Shown piece by piece: positions 24,326 through 33,145 of a stretch of DNA of 64,000 nt (position 1 is its first letter; the number at the start of each line of letters is the position of its first letter). The notes below the pieces were generated by a model, which made no database searches, was not told the origin of the DNA, and saw only the letters and a list, made by a program, of their open reading frames with translations. The stretch comes from an uncultured Polycyclovorans sp. (GTDB taxonomy: Bacteria; Pseudomonadota; Gammaproteobacteria; Nevskiales; Nevskiaceae): assembly GCA_936928855.1 (NCBI GenBank), contig CAKZHZ010000046.1, forward strand, positions 1 to 64,000, in the 5' to 3' direction. Made by a program: the position numbers and the translations under genes.

Positions 24326-26886
24326 GATGGCGCCCCTTCGTCGTCGTCGTCGCCAGCGTCCAGCAGCAGCGCCCGATAGGGGGCGAGATGACGGGTCAGC
24401 ACGGTTGGATCGGCACCCGCCTCTCCTCGCAGGAACGCCTGCGCTGCCGCTCCGAGGCGGTGCCGCCAGGCAGCCAGCACCGCGGGCCATTCCGGGTCGG
24501 GCGGATGTTCGGGGGCATCGATCAGCCGCGTGGTCCAGGTGGTGCGGGCCGACAGCGCCGGGTGGCCCTCCTTGAGGTGGGCAAAGCCGATGCCCCCGAG
24601 CGGCTGAAGGTCGGGCTGCCGGGCCGCCAGCACGGCATACAGGGGCAGCTGTGGGGCTTCCAGACGGTCGGCATCCCATCCGCGCGGTTGGGCATTGCGT
24701 CCGGTCTTGTAGTCCAGCAGCAACACCTGGGGCCCCTGTGCGGTGTCGACCCGGTCGGCGCGGTCCAGCCTCAGCCGAACCGCCAGGCCGTCCAGCTGGC
24801 CCTCCAGTGGCAGCTCCCGTGCGATCACGGTAAACGGGGCTTGCCGCCGTTGTTCATGGTGGAACCAGGCGCAGAGCAGGTCGATGGCGCGCTGGCGCTC
24901 AAGTGCGACCCAGGCCGCGCCGAAGCGCCGTGGTGGCAGCAGGGCGGGCAAGGCGGCGTCGACTGCCTCGGTGGCGAGCGCCGCGATGCTGCCAGCGTCG
25001 AGACGCTGCAGGGCGGTGCTGGTCCGCAGCTGGCCCCAGCCGATCGCCAGGGCTTCGTGCAACAGGGTCCCCTGCAGTCGCGCCGACAGACCGCGCGGTG
25101 GCGGCGGCAACGGTTGGGTCCCCAGCCGGTCCACACATAGGGCGAGCAGCGGGGCGTGCAGCATGCGCTCGAACAGGCCGGCGCTGGCGACCATTGCTTC
25201 CGCCGCGGCGACGGCGGGCACCGGGTCTTCATCCGGCAGTGTCGGCAGACGATGGCGCCGGGGCGCAGGGGGCGCGGCGCGATCCGCCCAATCGGCCTGC
25301 AGCCAGGGACAGGGCAGGCTCGGGGCGCCGCGATCATCGACGTTCGGGCGGGCCAGCCAGCATCGACGGGCGCTGCTGCGAAGCGCCGCCAGCGTGGCTT
25401 GCCGCTGTTGCAGCCACTGCTGAGGGTGGGCTGCGGCGATGCCAGCCGCACGTTGGGCGTCAACGGGCAGGAATGGATTCAGCGGGGCGCGGCCGGGCAG
25501 GGCATCGCTGGTGGCGTCGGCGATCACCAGCAGGTCGCAGGGGATGCCAACGAGGGTCTCGGGTGTGCCGACCAGCAGCGGCTGGGGATGCTCAACCCGA
25601 GGCTGAAAGGGCGCGTCGAGCCATTCCTGCAGCCAGCGCGCGGCGGTGGCTGCACTGACCGTGCCCAGCAGGCGGTCCAGGCTGCCCAGCCGGCCTGCGG
25701 CCAGACGGGTGGCGCGGCGGATCTGGAAACGCAGCGAATCATCGGGCGCGGTTGCGTCGCCGTGCAATGCCGACATGCGCGCGGCGAAGTGGGTGTGCCA
25801 GTCCCCGGGCGTCGCACGGCCTGGTTCACGTCCGAGCTGGATGGCAAGACGTTGCAGTGCGGGCGCCAGCGTGGCGGCCTGGCGCTCTGCCAGGTGGGCA
25901 AGTCCGTCGAGGTCGAGCTGGGGCCATGCCGCCTGTCGCAGGCGGGATTCCAGGCAGGCGGCTTCCATCGCCTGCGCGCCGGACCATAGTGCGGGATTGA
26001 GCAGCAGCGACGACAGCGTGCCGAATGGCAGGGACCCGCGGTGAAGTTGCGCCACCTGCAGCCATGCGCGGGCCCACGCAGTGTCGGACAGCGGGCGGGG
26101 CTGGGCCCACCGCCACGGCAGCAGACCGGCCTCGCCGATCTGGTGGCGCCACGGCGCCAGCGCGTCGCCGAGGGCCGCGTCCAGCAGCCCCTGACCGTTG
26201 GGATCGTTGATCGCCAGCAGGATGCGCAGCGGCCGGTCCTCCGCCGCCAGCAGCTCACCGCGAAGGGCCTCCGCCAACCCGCGGTACTGGCTGTCGGCAT
26301 CGGCGAAGGTCCAGGCAGCTTCGGGCGCGGGAGGCGGAGGCCCTGCCGGCAATGTCACCCCCAGTCGCGTCAGCAGTGCCTGCTCGCGTGGGGGCAGGGC
26401 CGTCCACACGCCCGCGGCGTCGATGGTCTGCGGCGCGGCCGCAGGGTCGATGCGGTCAGGCAGGTCAGCGGGGGTGATGGCGCCCAGGGCCGCCAGCTGC
26501 GTGTCGAGTTGACGACGCCAGCGACGGAATGCCTGATGCTCCTCGGTGTAGGCCGGCATGCGGGCAGGGTCCAGCCCGTGACGCCGCGCCATCTGGTCGG
26601 CGGCCATCGCCAGCCGGGCGCATTGCTGTGGGGCCAGCAGCGGCCGCTCATCGCCTTCGATGATCTGCTGCCACAGGGCCAGCAGCGGCGGGCCGGAAAG
26701 CAGTTGCTCGGATGGCCATTGCCGCAGCCATTGCTGTTCGATCCAGGGTCGCAGTGCCGCCACGGCGACGGGTTGCCAGACCCGATCTCCGGCGCTGCGA
26801 CGCGCCAGCGCATCGTCGGCCCGCGCCTCGCGCGCTGCGAGCTCGGTGGGGGTCAGGCGCAGTTGCGTCACCGGGTCCGAAGCCAT
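24322..26886 (-). CDS. AddB-like PD-(D/E)XK nuclease, probable DNA repair protein
   Basis: An 854-residue partner of the AddA-like protein. The C-terminal PD-(D/E)XK nuclease is visible as GTLLHEAL (His), RLDRADRVD, LLLDYKTG and then APQLPLYAV. The N-terminal half has no Walker A motif and no obvious Fe-S Cys set, so the helicase fold, if present, is inactive. This matches the proteobacterial AddB-related family described as 'probable DNA repair protein' (TIGR03623, from memory). It is the first gene of a two-gene operon, translationally coupled to the helicase. A hairpin separates it from fdxA upstream. Confidence 0.85.
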   Translation of the reverse strand: MASDPVTQLRLTPTELAAREARADDALARRSAGDRVWQPVAVAALRPWIEQQWLRQWPSEQLLSGPPLLALWQQIIEGDERPLLAPQQCARLAMAADQMARRHGLDPARMPAYTEEHQAFRRWRRQLDTQLAALGAITPADLPDRIDPAAAPQTIDAAGVWTALPPREQALLTRLGVTLPAGPPPPAPEAAWTFADADSQYRGLAEALRGELLAAEDRPLRILLAINDPNGQGLLDAALGDALAPWRHQIGEAGLLPWRWAQPRPLSDTAWARAWLQVAQLHRGSLPFGTLSSLLLNPALWSGAQAMEAACLESRLRQAAWPQLDLDGLAHLAERQAATLAPALQRLAIQLGREPGRATPGDWHTHFAARMSALHGDATAPDDSLRFQIRRATRLAAGRLGSLDRLLGTVSAATAARWLQEWLDAPFQPRVEHPQPLLVGTPETLVGIPCDLLVIADATSDALPGRAPLNPFLPVDAQRAAGIAAAHPQQWLQQRQATLAALRSSARRCWLARPNVDDRGAPSLPCPWLQADWADRAAPPAPRRHRLPTLPDEDPVPAVAAAEAMVASAGLFERMLHAPLLALCVDRLGTQPLPPPPRGLSARLQGTLLHEALAIGWGQLRTSTALQRLDAGSIAALATEAVDAALPALLPPRRFGAAWVALERQRAIDLLCAWFHHEQRRQAPFTVIARELPLEGQLDGLAVRLRLDRADRVDTAQGPQVLLLDYKTGRNAQPRGWDADRLEAPQLPLYAVLAARQPDLQPLGGIGFAHLKEGHPALSARTTWTTRLIDAPEHPPDPEWPAVLAAWRHRLGAAAQAFLRGEAGADPTVLTRHLAPYRALLLDAGDDDDEGAPS

Positions 26887-26900
26887 GGGCCGTAAACGAT

Positions 26901-26923
26901 CAGCCCCTCGCGGGGAGGGGCTG
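26901..26923 (-). terminator. Hairpin after fdxA
   Basis: A 9-bp perfect stem CAGCCCCTC/GAGGGGCTG with a 5-base loop lies between the fdxA stop and the AddB-like start. On the minus strand it is followed by only a short T group (ATCGTTTACGG), so it may terminate weakly or allow readthrough into the repair operon. Confidence 0.45.
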
Positions 26924-26934
26924 GGGGCATCGGG

Positions 26935-27258
26935 TCACTGCTCAAGCATGGCGAGCTTGTCGGGCTTGCCATCCCAGTCGGCAGCGTCCGGAAGGGGATC
27001 CTTTTTCTCGGTGATCACGGGCCATTTCTTGGCGAGCGCCGCATTGAGGTCGGTGAAATGCGCCTGATCCTCCGGAATATCGTCTTCCGCGAAGATGGCC
27101 TCGGCGGGGCACTCGGGCTCGCACAGGGTGCAGTCGATGCACTCCTCGGGGTCGATCACCAGGAAGTTCGGGCCTTCGTGAAAACAGTCAACCGGGCACA
27201 CCTCGACGCAGTCGGTGTATTTGCACTTGATGCAGTTGTCGGTTACTACGAAGGTCAT
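26935..27258 (-). CDS. fdxA: 7Fe ferredoxin FdxA
   Basis: A 107-residue ferredoxin carrying one 3Fe-4S and one 4Fe-4S cluster. Cys motifs are CIKCKYTDCVEVCPVD in the first half and CIDCTLCEPECPAEAI in the second. The acidic C-terminal extension (about residues 60-107) is the usual FdxA tail. It is a low-potential cytoplasmic electron carrier with unassigned partners. A good TACAAT -10-like hexamer lies on the minus strand at 27324-27329 but no matching -35 was found. Confidence 0.95.
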   Translation of the reverse strand: MTFVVTDNCIKCKYTDCVEVCPVDCFHEGPNFLVIDPEECIDCTLCEPECPAEAIFAEDDIPEDQAHFTDLNAALAKKWPVITEKKDPLPDAADWDGKPDKLAMLEQ

Positions 27259-27378
27259 CGCTCTAAGGTTCCTGGGCTTCGGGCCGTGGGTGTCTGAGCG
27301 GCGCGCGCGCCGCCAGGGCGGGAATTGTAATGGAAACCGGGGTGGGAATCGCCTCGTCCGAAGGAAGCAGCGCTGTCG

Positions 27379-27909
27379 TTAGCGGATGTCCATGCTGTGG
27401 AAGCGCTGGATGCCGGCCACCCGGTCCGCGAAGAAGTTGCGCAGGCCATGCCAGACCGTTGGAAACGCGATTTCGTCCCAGGGAATCTCATCCTCGCGCA
27501 TCAGTCGGACCTCCGAGCTCTCCGGGGTGGGGCCGAACTGCAGATCGAGCAGGCGGGCCCGATGCAGGATGTAGACCTGATGGATACGCGGCACATTGAA
27601 GATGCAGAACACCTCGCCCATCTCCACTGCGGCCTGGGATTCTTCCCGGGTCTCGCGCGCGGCGCCCTCACCGCTGGTTTCCCCCAGCTCCATGAACCCG
27701 GCGGGAAAGGTCCATTTGCCGCGGCGGGGCTCAATATCGCGGCGACACATCAGCACGCGGCCATCCTGCCATTCGGGGATGCAGCCGACGATGACCTTGG
27801 GGTTGAGATAGTGCACGGTGCCACACTGGTCGCAAACATGGCGCGGCAGATGGTCGCCCGGTGGCACGCGGGAGGTCAGTGTGTGTCCACAGCTTGAACA
27901 GAGTTTCAT
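27379..27909 (-). CDS. NUDIX hydrolase with N-terminal zinc ribbon
   Basis: A 176-residue protein. Residues 1-35 form a zinc ribbon (CSSCGH ... CDQCG), followed by YLNPKVIVGCIP and a NUDIX domain. The NUDIX box reads G-x5-E-x7-RETREES, with Gln in place of the late Gly; relatives of this COG1051 group as I recall them also lack that Gly, so it need not be inactive. Likely hydrolyses a nucleoside diphosphate derivative (NADH pyrophosphatase-like or ADP-ribose), substrate unproven. It is divergent from the diguanylate cyclase gene and upstream of fdxA on the same strand. Confidence 0.88.
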   Translation of the reverse strand: MKLCSSCGHTLTSRVPPGDHLPRHVCDQCGTVHYLNPKVIVGCIPEWQDGRVLMCRRDIEPRRGKWTFPAGFMELGETSGEGAARETREESQAAVEMGEVFCIFNVPRIHQVYILHRARLLDLQFGPTPESSEVRLMREDEIPWDEIAFPTVWHGLRNFFADRVAGIQRFHSMDIR

Positions 27910-28047
27910 GGCCGAGAGTCTATTGTGTTCGGCGAGAAATCGGCATTATCGGATGCTGCTATTGATGAACGATCTTCCTATCGCGTGACAGCGCCCCCTA
28001 CCAGCACGTCGTCCCGTGCGGCAGAACGCCGCCTGTCCGGGGCCGCC

Positions 28048-29259
28048 ATGACGCGGCCACGTGAGCGCCTGCTTGAAGCCTCGTCCGACGATCTGTCCCT
28101 GACCGACCGGCAACTGCTCACAGCGGTGGCGGCAGGCGAGCGTGCGGCCTGGCGGTTCCCGCGGCATCTGGAGCGGTCGTTCCAGCGATCCGTCCGCATC
28201 AGCAGCGCGCCGGCACGGGTGGCCATCACCTTGCTGACGCTGGCCTTGTTTGTCTCCGCCCCGGTATGGGTGCCGATGGTGCTGGGAGGCGACGTGGCGC
28301 GCCAGCCGCTGGTCCTGGCGGTGATCGTGATGCTGGTGGTCCCGGCGTTCCTGTTGACCAGTTGGGTGCAGTACCGCTTTGTCGAGCGATCATGGTCAGA
28401 GTGGGTGCTGTTGGCCAGTTTCACGCTGGAGCTGGCATTGATCGAGGTGCTGCGATACCGCAGTGACATCATCGGCCAGCCCCTGAATGCCTCCTTGCCG
28501 TTGCTGGTGCCCTTGGCGGTGGTGTCACTGGCGCGGATCCGCCTGACCCGTGTTGCGCTTTTCTTTACGGTCTACATCCTGGTGGTGCTGATCGTCGCGG
28601 CGATTTATCAGCACCCGATGTCGGAGAAGGATGCCTCCACCTGGCTGATGGAGGTGTTGGTGCTGGGGGTGGTGCTCAGCTCCACAGCCTGGTCGACCGC
28701 TGCCTCGCGGCGACAGTGGGCGGCCATGGTGGCGTTGCGCACCATGGCGTTTCGCGATGCGCTGACCGGCCTGCCCAATCGGCGCGCTTTCGACGACCAC
28801 TACGAAACTGCGATGCGGGCCCTGCAGCGGCAGGCCCAACCCGGCGGCAGTCTGGTGCTGGCCTTGATCGACCTCGACCATTTCAAACGCATCAACGACG
28901 AGTATGGACACGCCTATGGTGATGGCGTGTTGTCGGAGCTGGGGGTTGCGTTGTCGCAGTTTGCGCGGCGCCCGCTGGACCTGGCCGCGCGGATCGGTGG
29001 CGAAGAGTTCGCCCTGATGCTCTATGACTGCTCGGCCCGTGATGGACTGGAGCGGGCTCAGGCACTTTGCACCCTCGTGCGCGATATGGGCATCGAAAAC
29101 GCGGGGGCGCCGTCAGGGGTGGTGACCTGCAGCATCGGGCTGGTCACCGTCTCGCTGGGGACCCCGTTGTCCGAAGCCTACCGCTGGGCGGACCAGGGCC
29201 TGTACCAGGCCAAGCGGCAAGGGCGGGATCAGGTCGTACCGGTGGATATCACCATCTGA
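28048..29259 (+). CDS. Membrane-bound diguanylate cyclase
   Basis: A 403-residue protein that would make c-di-GMP from two GTP. The N-terminal half has a cytoplasmic lead followed by about five or six hydrophobic helices (roughly residues 55-225) with no named sensor motif. The C-terminal GGDEF domain opens with FRDALTGLPNRRAF, has DLDHFKRINDEYGH and the active-site GGEEF at 317-321. RPLD precedes it by five residues and fits an RxxD inhibitory site, so product inhibition is expected. The start is uncertain: ATG 28048 is chosen, but the frame is open to GTG codons at 27985 and 27925. Confidence 0.88.
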   Translation: MTRPRERLLEASSDDLSLTDRQLLTAVAAGERAAWRFPRHLERSFQRSVRISSAPARVAITLLTLALFVSAPVWVPMVLGGDVARQPLVLAVIVMLVVPAFLLTSWVQYRFVERSWSEWVLLASFTLELALIEVLRYRSDIIGQPLNASLPLLVPLAVVSLARIRLTRVALFFTVYILVVLIVAAIYQHPMSEKDASTWLMEVLVLGVVLSSTAWSTAASRRQWAAMVALRTMAFRDALTGLPNRRAFDDHYETAMRALQRQAQPGGSLVLALIDLDHFKRINDEYGHAYGDGVLSELGVALSQFARRPLDLAARIGGEEFALMLYDCSARDGLERAQALCTLVRDMGIENAGAPSGVVTCSIGLVTVSLGTPLSEAYRWADQGLYQAKRQGRDQVVPVDITI

Positions 29260-29279
29260 TCGCGCCCTCGCGGCCTGTC

Positions 29280-30161
29280 TCAGGCGGTGGTGAGCGCGAT
29301 CACCGCATCGCCGGCGGCGATGGCGTCATGCCCGTTGGCCTCGTAGGCCCGGCGCCAGTGATGGTAGATATCAAGGTCACCGTGATCCCGCGGGTGAAAG
29401 CCTGGCCGGTAGTAGGCCAGATAGGCTGGAATCAGGTGAGGGAACACGCCCTTGTAACCATACAGCCACCATAGTCCCTTGGCCCAGAGCTTCCAGCGCT
29501 GCTTCAGGCCGTCCACCTGGAACATGTGCCGCATGATCAGGAAGGTGTGCATGGGGAAGGTGAACGACACGAACATCATGCTGGCGACGCGCATCAGCCA
29601 GCTGCCCTTGGCGATATCGCGGAAAACGTCGAAAGCCACCGCCTTATGTTCGATCTCTTCGACGGCGTGCCAGGCGAACATCGCGCGGATGCGCGGATCC
29701 GCTTCCTTGAACAGGCCGTTGCTGAAAAAGGCATGCGCCATCAGCGCAGTGAGGTGCTCGGCTGCCGCTGTCTGCCCCAGCGTGAACGTCTTGGGAAAGT
29801 GCTTGCGGAACACCTTGAACATGATCCGCTTCTGCTCCTCCAGGATGTGATCCACCTGGACACCCTGCGCCTTGAGGCGATTGTTGAACTGGGTGTGGAC
29901 CATGCCGTGCTGGCCTTCCTGATACATGAAGTCCTTGACCTGCGCCTTGAGTTCGGCGTCCGTGATCTGGTCGCGATAGTCGCGCACGCAGGCGATGAAG
30001 AACTTCTCACCCTCCGGGAACAGGATGGACATGGCGTCGAAGAAGCGGGTCTTGAAGGCGTCGCCGTCCAGCCAGTATTTCGGGATGTCGCCGTCGAGGC
30101 CCAGGTCCGGGCCCTTGCGCGGCACGATGTCAGCGGGGGGATGTCGTCCGTCCATCGTCAA
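29280..30161 (-). CDS. Metal-dependent hydrolase-like protein (PF10118), ferritin-like motifs
   Basis: A 293-residue protein matching the 'predicted metal-dependent hydrolase' family PF10118/COG3687. Characteristic blocks are FFIACVRDYRD, MYQEGQHGMVH, AEHLTALMAHAFF and WHAVEEIEHKAVAFDVF. The spaced E-x-x-H pairs (EGQH, AEH, EEIEH) resemble a ferritin-like diiron site, so an oxidase or oxygenase is possible; no activity is established from sequence. It lies 100 bases downstream of an AraC-type regulator on the same strand and may be its target. It is convergent with the diguanylate cyclase. Confidence 0.82.
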   Translation of the reverse strand: MTMDGRHPPADIVPRKGPDLGLDGDIPKYWLDGDAFKTRFFDAMSILFPEGEKFFIACVRDYRDQITDAELKAQVKDFMYQEGQHGMVHTQFNNRLKAQGVQVDHILEEQKRIMFKVFRKHFPKTFTLGQTAAAEHLTALMAHAFFSNGLFKEADPRIRAMFAWHAVEEIEHKAVAFDVFRDIAKGSWLMRVASMMFVSFTFPMHTFLIMRHMFQVDGLKQRWKLWAKGLWWLYGYKGVFPHLIPAYLAYYRPGFHPRDHGDLDIYHHWRRAYEANGHDAIAAGDAVIALTTA

Positions 30162-30261
30162 GCTCCACCATTGATTGCTTTGATGGGATCAGACTAGTCC
30201 TGCACCGAGGTCGCCACCATGACCGGCTGCGACCAAAGGGAACAAATCGCGACAGCGCGAT

Positions 30262-31293
30262 TCAGTCGGTTGCCGGCCGCCGGCGGAAGGCGCTGGGGGT
30301 TTCGCCGGCCCACCGGCGGAAGGCGCGGGTGAAACTGCGGCGGTCGGAGAATCCCAGCTGCTCACTGAGCGTGTCGAGGGGGACGTGGGGATCCCGCAGG
30401 GCGCGGCGCGCCAAACGGTAACGAACGCGGTCCTGGATTTCCTGGTAGTGCACCTGCTGCTCGTGAAGGCGGCGTTGCAGGGTGCGCAGATGCAGGCCCA
30501 GCTCTTCGGCCATCGCCTCGGCACCATGGGCAAACAGGGCGGGCTTGCGCTCCAGCGTCAGCTCCAGCGTGGCCACCAGGCCATCGCGCGGCAGCAGCCG
30601 GCGCATCTGCTGGTCAATGCGCTGTCGTGCCTGCGCGTGCAGCGACGGAAAGCTGCCGGGGAGCGGCAGGTCCAGTAGCGCACGGTCGAACACGAGCGCG
30701 TCCTCTCGCTGATCGAACCGGATCTCGGTGCCGAATTGCTCCGCATAGAGTGCGGCATAGGCGGGCGCCGGGTGCCGCAGGCGCAGCGCACGAAAGGTCT
30801 GTTCGCCACCGATGAGCTGGCGCGCGAACTTATGGATGGCGGTGAACATGGTCTCCGCAAACCAGGGCTGTGTTGGCGTTTCGGTGTCCCCGCCGAGGAA
30901 TTGCAGGACCAGGCGAGCCTCGTCTCCCTGCTCCCGCAGGTGGACATCGATATAGGGGTTGATCAGTGCCCGTACCCACTCGAACACCACCGCCGCCTCG
31001 CGCAGGTTGGGGCTGGTGGTAACGAAGGTTTCGAGGTCCGGGAGGTATTCGAAGGCGTAGGTCTCGCCCAGCACGAACGGAAAGTGGTGCCGCTGCGCCC
31101 GCCGGACACAGGCCCCCATGACACGCGCCATGACCGTGCGCTCGATGGTGGCGTGCTCCAGTGGCGCGCCTTCCACGCGGACGCCGAACTCTTCAAACAC
31201 GGCCTGGATGTTCACACCACAGACGGTCGCCGCCTTGACCCAGTTGGGCAGCGTGATGAAGGGCACCAGCTGCGGTGCATCCGCGGCGTTCAT
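30262..31293 (-). CDS. AraC-family transcriptional regulator
   Basis: A 343-residue regulator of the AraC type with an N-terminal 'arabinose-binding' PF12625-like domain (about 1-220) and two C-terminal HTH motifs. The first is AMAEELGLHLRTLQRRLHEQ; the second is DTLSEQLGFSDRRSFTRAFRR, followed by the family ending WAGETPSAFRR. Such regulators often control lipid, sterol or amino-acid catabolic genes. The start ATG 31293 overlaps the stop of an upstream membrane protein gene (ATGA). The downstream PF10118 gene is the nearest candidate target. Confidence 0.88.
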   Translation of the reverse strand: MNAADAPQLVPFITLPNWVKAATVCGVNIQAVFEEFGVRVEGAPLEHATIERTVMARVMGACVRRAQRHHFPFVLGETYAFEYLPDLETFVTTSPNLREAAVVFEWVRALINPYIDVHLREQGDEARLVLQFLGGDTETPTQPWFAETMFTAIHKFARQLIGGEQTFRALRLRHPAPAYAALYAEQFGTEIRFDQREDALVFDRALLDLPLPGSFPSLHAQARQRIDQQMRRLLPRDGLVATLELTLERKPALFAHGAEAMAEELGLHLRTLQRRLHEQQVHYQEIQDRVRYRLARRALRDPHVPLDTLSEQLGFSDRRSFTRAFRRWAGETPSAFRRRPATD

Positions 31294-31745
31294 GAAGCGG
31301 AGCGGGACCGCGGCGTGACGCTGAGAAGGGCAAAGACGGTGCCGCCTGCCGCGCCTGCCAGCATCAGCAGGCCGATGCCGCCTGCGGTGCGCGCGATGGC
31401 CAGCGCCGTCAGGCCAAACACCAGCTGCATGATCCCGACCATTGCCAGCTGCGAGGCGGCACCGGCGGTTGCGAACCACAGGGGGCGACGGCCCGGCCAG
31501 CGGCGGCGCAGCAGTCCGGCGATGAGAAATGCCACCAGGAAGCCGCCGGCGGTCAAGCCGGCATAGCCGGGGGCGAAACCCTGCAGGTCCAGCAAGCGGG
31601 TGTGCCACTGGGTTGCCGGCGGCACGTTGACACCCAGTGCGCGCAACGCGCTCAAGGTGTGGTGGGTATGAAACAGGCTGCCCAGCACGGCGGTCGCGAG
31701 CGTGGCGGCGAGCCAGGCGAGGGTGGCGCGGACGAATCGGTTCAC
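31290..31745 (-). CDS. Small hypothetical membrane protein
   Basis: I do not recognise this 151-residue protein. It shows four hydrophobic segments (about 8-25, 54-71, 85-103 and 110-136) with short basic loops (RRRWPGRRP), so four transmembrane helices are likely. A periplasmic loop after helix one has LFHTHHTLSALRALG. The start is uncertain: GTG 31745 is used, but a TTG at 31784 follows an AGGGTGAG sequence and would add 13 residues. It overlaps the AraC-type gene by four bases and may act with it. Confidence 0.65.
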   Translation of the reverse strand: MNRFVRATLAWLAATLATAVLGSLFHTHHTLSALRALGVNVPPATQWHTRLLDLQGFAPGYAGLTAGGFLVAFLIAGLLRRRWPGRRPLWFATAGAASQLAMVGIMQLVFGLTALAIARTAGGIGLLMLAGAAGGTVFALLSVTPRSRSAS

Positions 31746-31842
31746 GGTGGCTATCAGAGCAAGTGCCGTCGCATCATGCCGCAAGCCTCACCCTGACGGC
31801 GACCGGGGTATGCTCGTCGGGGTTTCGTTCGAGAAAATGCTC

Positions 31843-32952
31843 ATGATCCGCCTTCGCGTCATCCTGTTCGCCATGCTGACTCTCACCGGTGCCTGCGCGG
31901 GTGCCAGTGCCGAGCCGGCGTATCGTGTCGAGACCGTGGCCGAAGGGCTGGATCATCCCTGGTCGCTGGCATTCCTGCCGGATGGCCGCATGTTGGTGAC
32001 CGAGCGAGCCGGCCGCCTCCGGGTGATTGCCGATGGCGCGTTGCGGGAAGTCCCGGTGGGCGGTGTTCCGCCGGTGTACGTGGCCAGCCAGGCGGGCCTT
32101 TTCGACGTGTTGCCGGCGCCGGATTTCGCGGAGAGCGGCGTGCTCTATCTGGCCTTTGCGCACGGCACGGCCAAGGCCAACAACACCCGAGTGGTGCGTG
32201 CCCGGCTGGTCGGCAACCAGCTGCAGGCCGTGACACCGATCTTCACGGCACAGCCGCTCAAGAACACGCCCGTGCACTACGGCGGGCGTCTTGCCTGGCG
32301 GGGTGATGGCACACTCATCATCACCCTGGGCGATGGTTACAACTTCCGCGAGCGGGCCCAGCATCGTGACGATCACCTCGGCACCATCGTGCGTCTGCTG
32401 CCGGATGGAACGGTGCCTGCGGACAATCCATTCGTGGGCGATGAAGATGCCCGCCCCGAGATTTTCAGCTACGGCCATCGCAATGTGCAGGGTGTTTTCT
32501 ACGATGCCCAGGCAGACCGCCTGTATGCGCATGAACACGGCGCGCGAGGCGGTGACGAGGTCAACCTGATCCAGCCCGGGCGCAACTATGGGTGGCCCGC
32601 GATTACCCACGGCGTTGATTACTCAGGCGCCCAGATCTCTCCATACACCGCGCTGCCGGGGATGGAGCAGCCCTTGCTCCACTGGACGCCGTCGATTGCA
32701 CCCAGCGGGCTGACCCGGTACCAGGGTGATGCGTTTCCGGCCTGGAAAGGCAGCTTTTTCGTCGGTGCGCTGGCCGATCAATCCGTGCATCGTCTGACCC
32801 TCGATGCCGAGGGCCGGCTGCAGGACCGTGAGGTGATGTTCGAATCGTTGGGCGTGCGCGTTCGTGACGTGCGCAGCGGGCCGGACGGCATGCTGTACCT
32901 GTTGACGGACGATGCGGCTGGCAAGGTACTGCGGGTGGTGCCCGCAGACTGA
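31843..32952 (+). CDS. PQQ-dependent sugar dehydrogenase (Asd/YliI-like)
   Basis: A 369-residue secreted protein with a signal peptide (about 1-24, ending ASA) and a six-bladed soluble-glucose-dehydrogenase-type propeller. Family blocks are LDHPWSLAFLPDGRMLVTER, the His in NTPVHYGGRLAW, ITLGDGYNFRERAQ, SYGHRNVQG and HEHGARGGDEVN, then NYGWPAITHGVDYSG. E. coli YliI of this family oxidises aldose sugars with PQQ in the periplasm. No PQQ biosynthesis genes are in the window. The start ATG 31843 has GAG nine bases upstream; ATGs at 31837 and 31810 are alternatives. Confidence 0.9.
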   Translation: MIRLRVILFAMLTLTGACAGASAEPAYRVETVAEGLDHPWSLAFLPDGRMLVTERAGRLRVIADGALREVPVGGVPPVYVASQAGLFDVLPAPDFAESGVLYLAFAHGTAKANNTRVVRARLVGNQLQAVTPIFTAQPLKNTPVHYGGRLAWRGDGTLIITLGDGYNFRERAQHRDDHLGTIVRLLPDGTVPADNPFVGDEDARPEIFSYGHRNVQGVFYDAQADRLYAHEHGARGGDEVNLIQPGRNYGWPAITHGVDYSGAQISPYTALPGMEQPLLHWTPSIAPSGLTRYQGDAFPAWKGSFFVGALADQSVHRLTLDAEGRLQDREVMFESLGVRVRDVRSGPDGMLYLLTDDAAGKVLRVVPAD

Positions 32953-32964
32953 GCGTCGTGTTGG

Positions 32965-33052
32965 TGGTGCCCGGGGAGAGACTCGAACTCTCACGAGGGG
33001 TTGCCTCGGGGGATTTTGAATCCCCTGCGTCTACCGATTCCGCCACCCGGGC
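32965..33052 (-). tRNA. tRNA-Leu (CAA)
   Basis: A complete class II tRNA on the minus strand, with acceptor GCCCGGG/CCCGGGC, a D-arm including GGCGGAATCGGTAGACGC, a 7-base anticodon loop TTCAAAA (plus strand 33014-33020, anticodon CAA), a long variable arm and an encoded CCA (32965-32967). It decodes UUG. It lies between the sugar dehydrogenase and queA. Confidence 0.96.
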
Positions 33053-33145
33053 CAACACCGGAACGCGGAACCCCGATGAGGTGTCCTGCACAGCCCGGCT
33101 TGAGCGCGGCATTATACGCGGCCTTTTGCCCAAATCGACGCTTCC

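Noticed and set aside
27298..27313. 16-bp GCGGCGCG/CGCGCCGC palindrome near fdxA as a terminator
   Set aside because: No T tract on either strand and low sequence complexity; such GC palindromes arise by chance in this DNA.
27379..27909. Inactivating change (Gly to Gln) in the NUDIX box
   Set aside because: Relatives of this zinc-ribbon subgroup, as I recall them, also lack this Gly, so it is probably a family feature.
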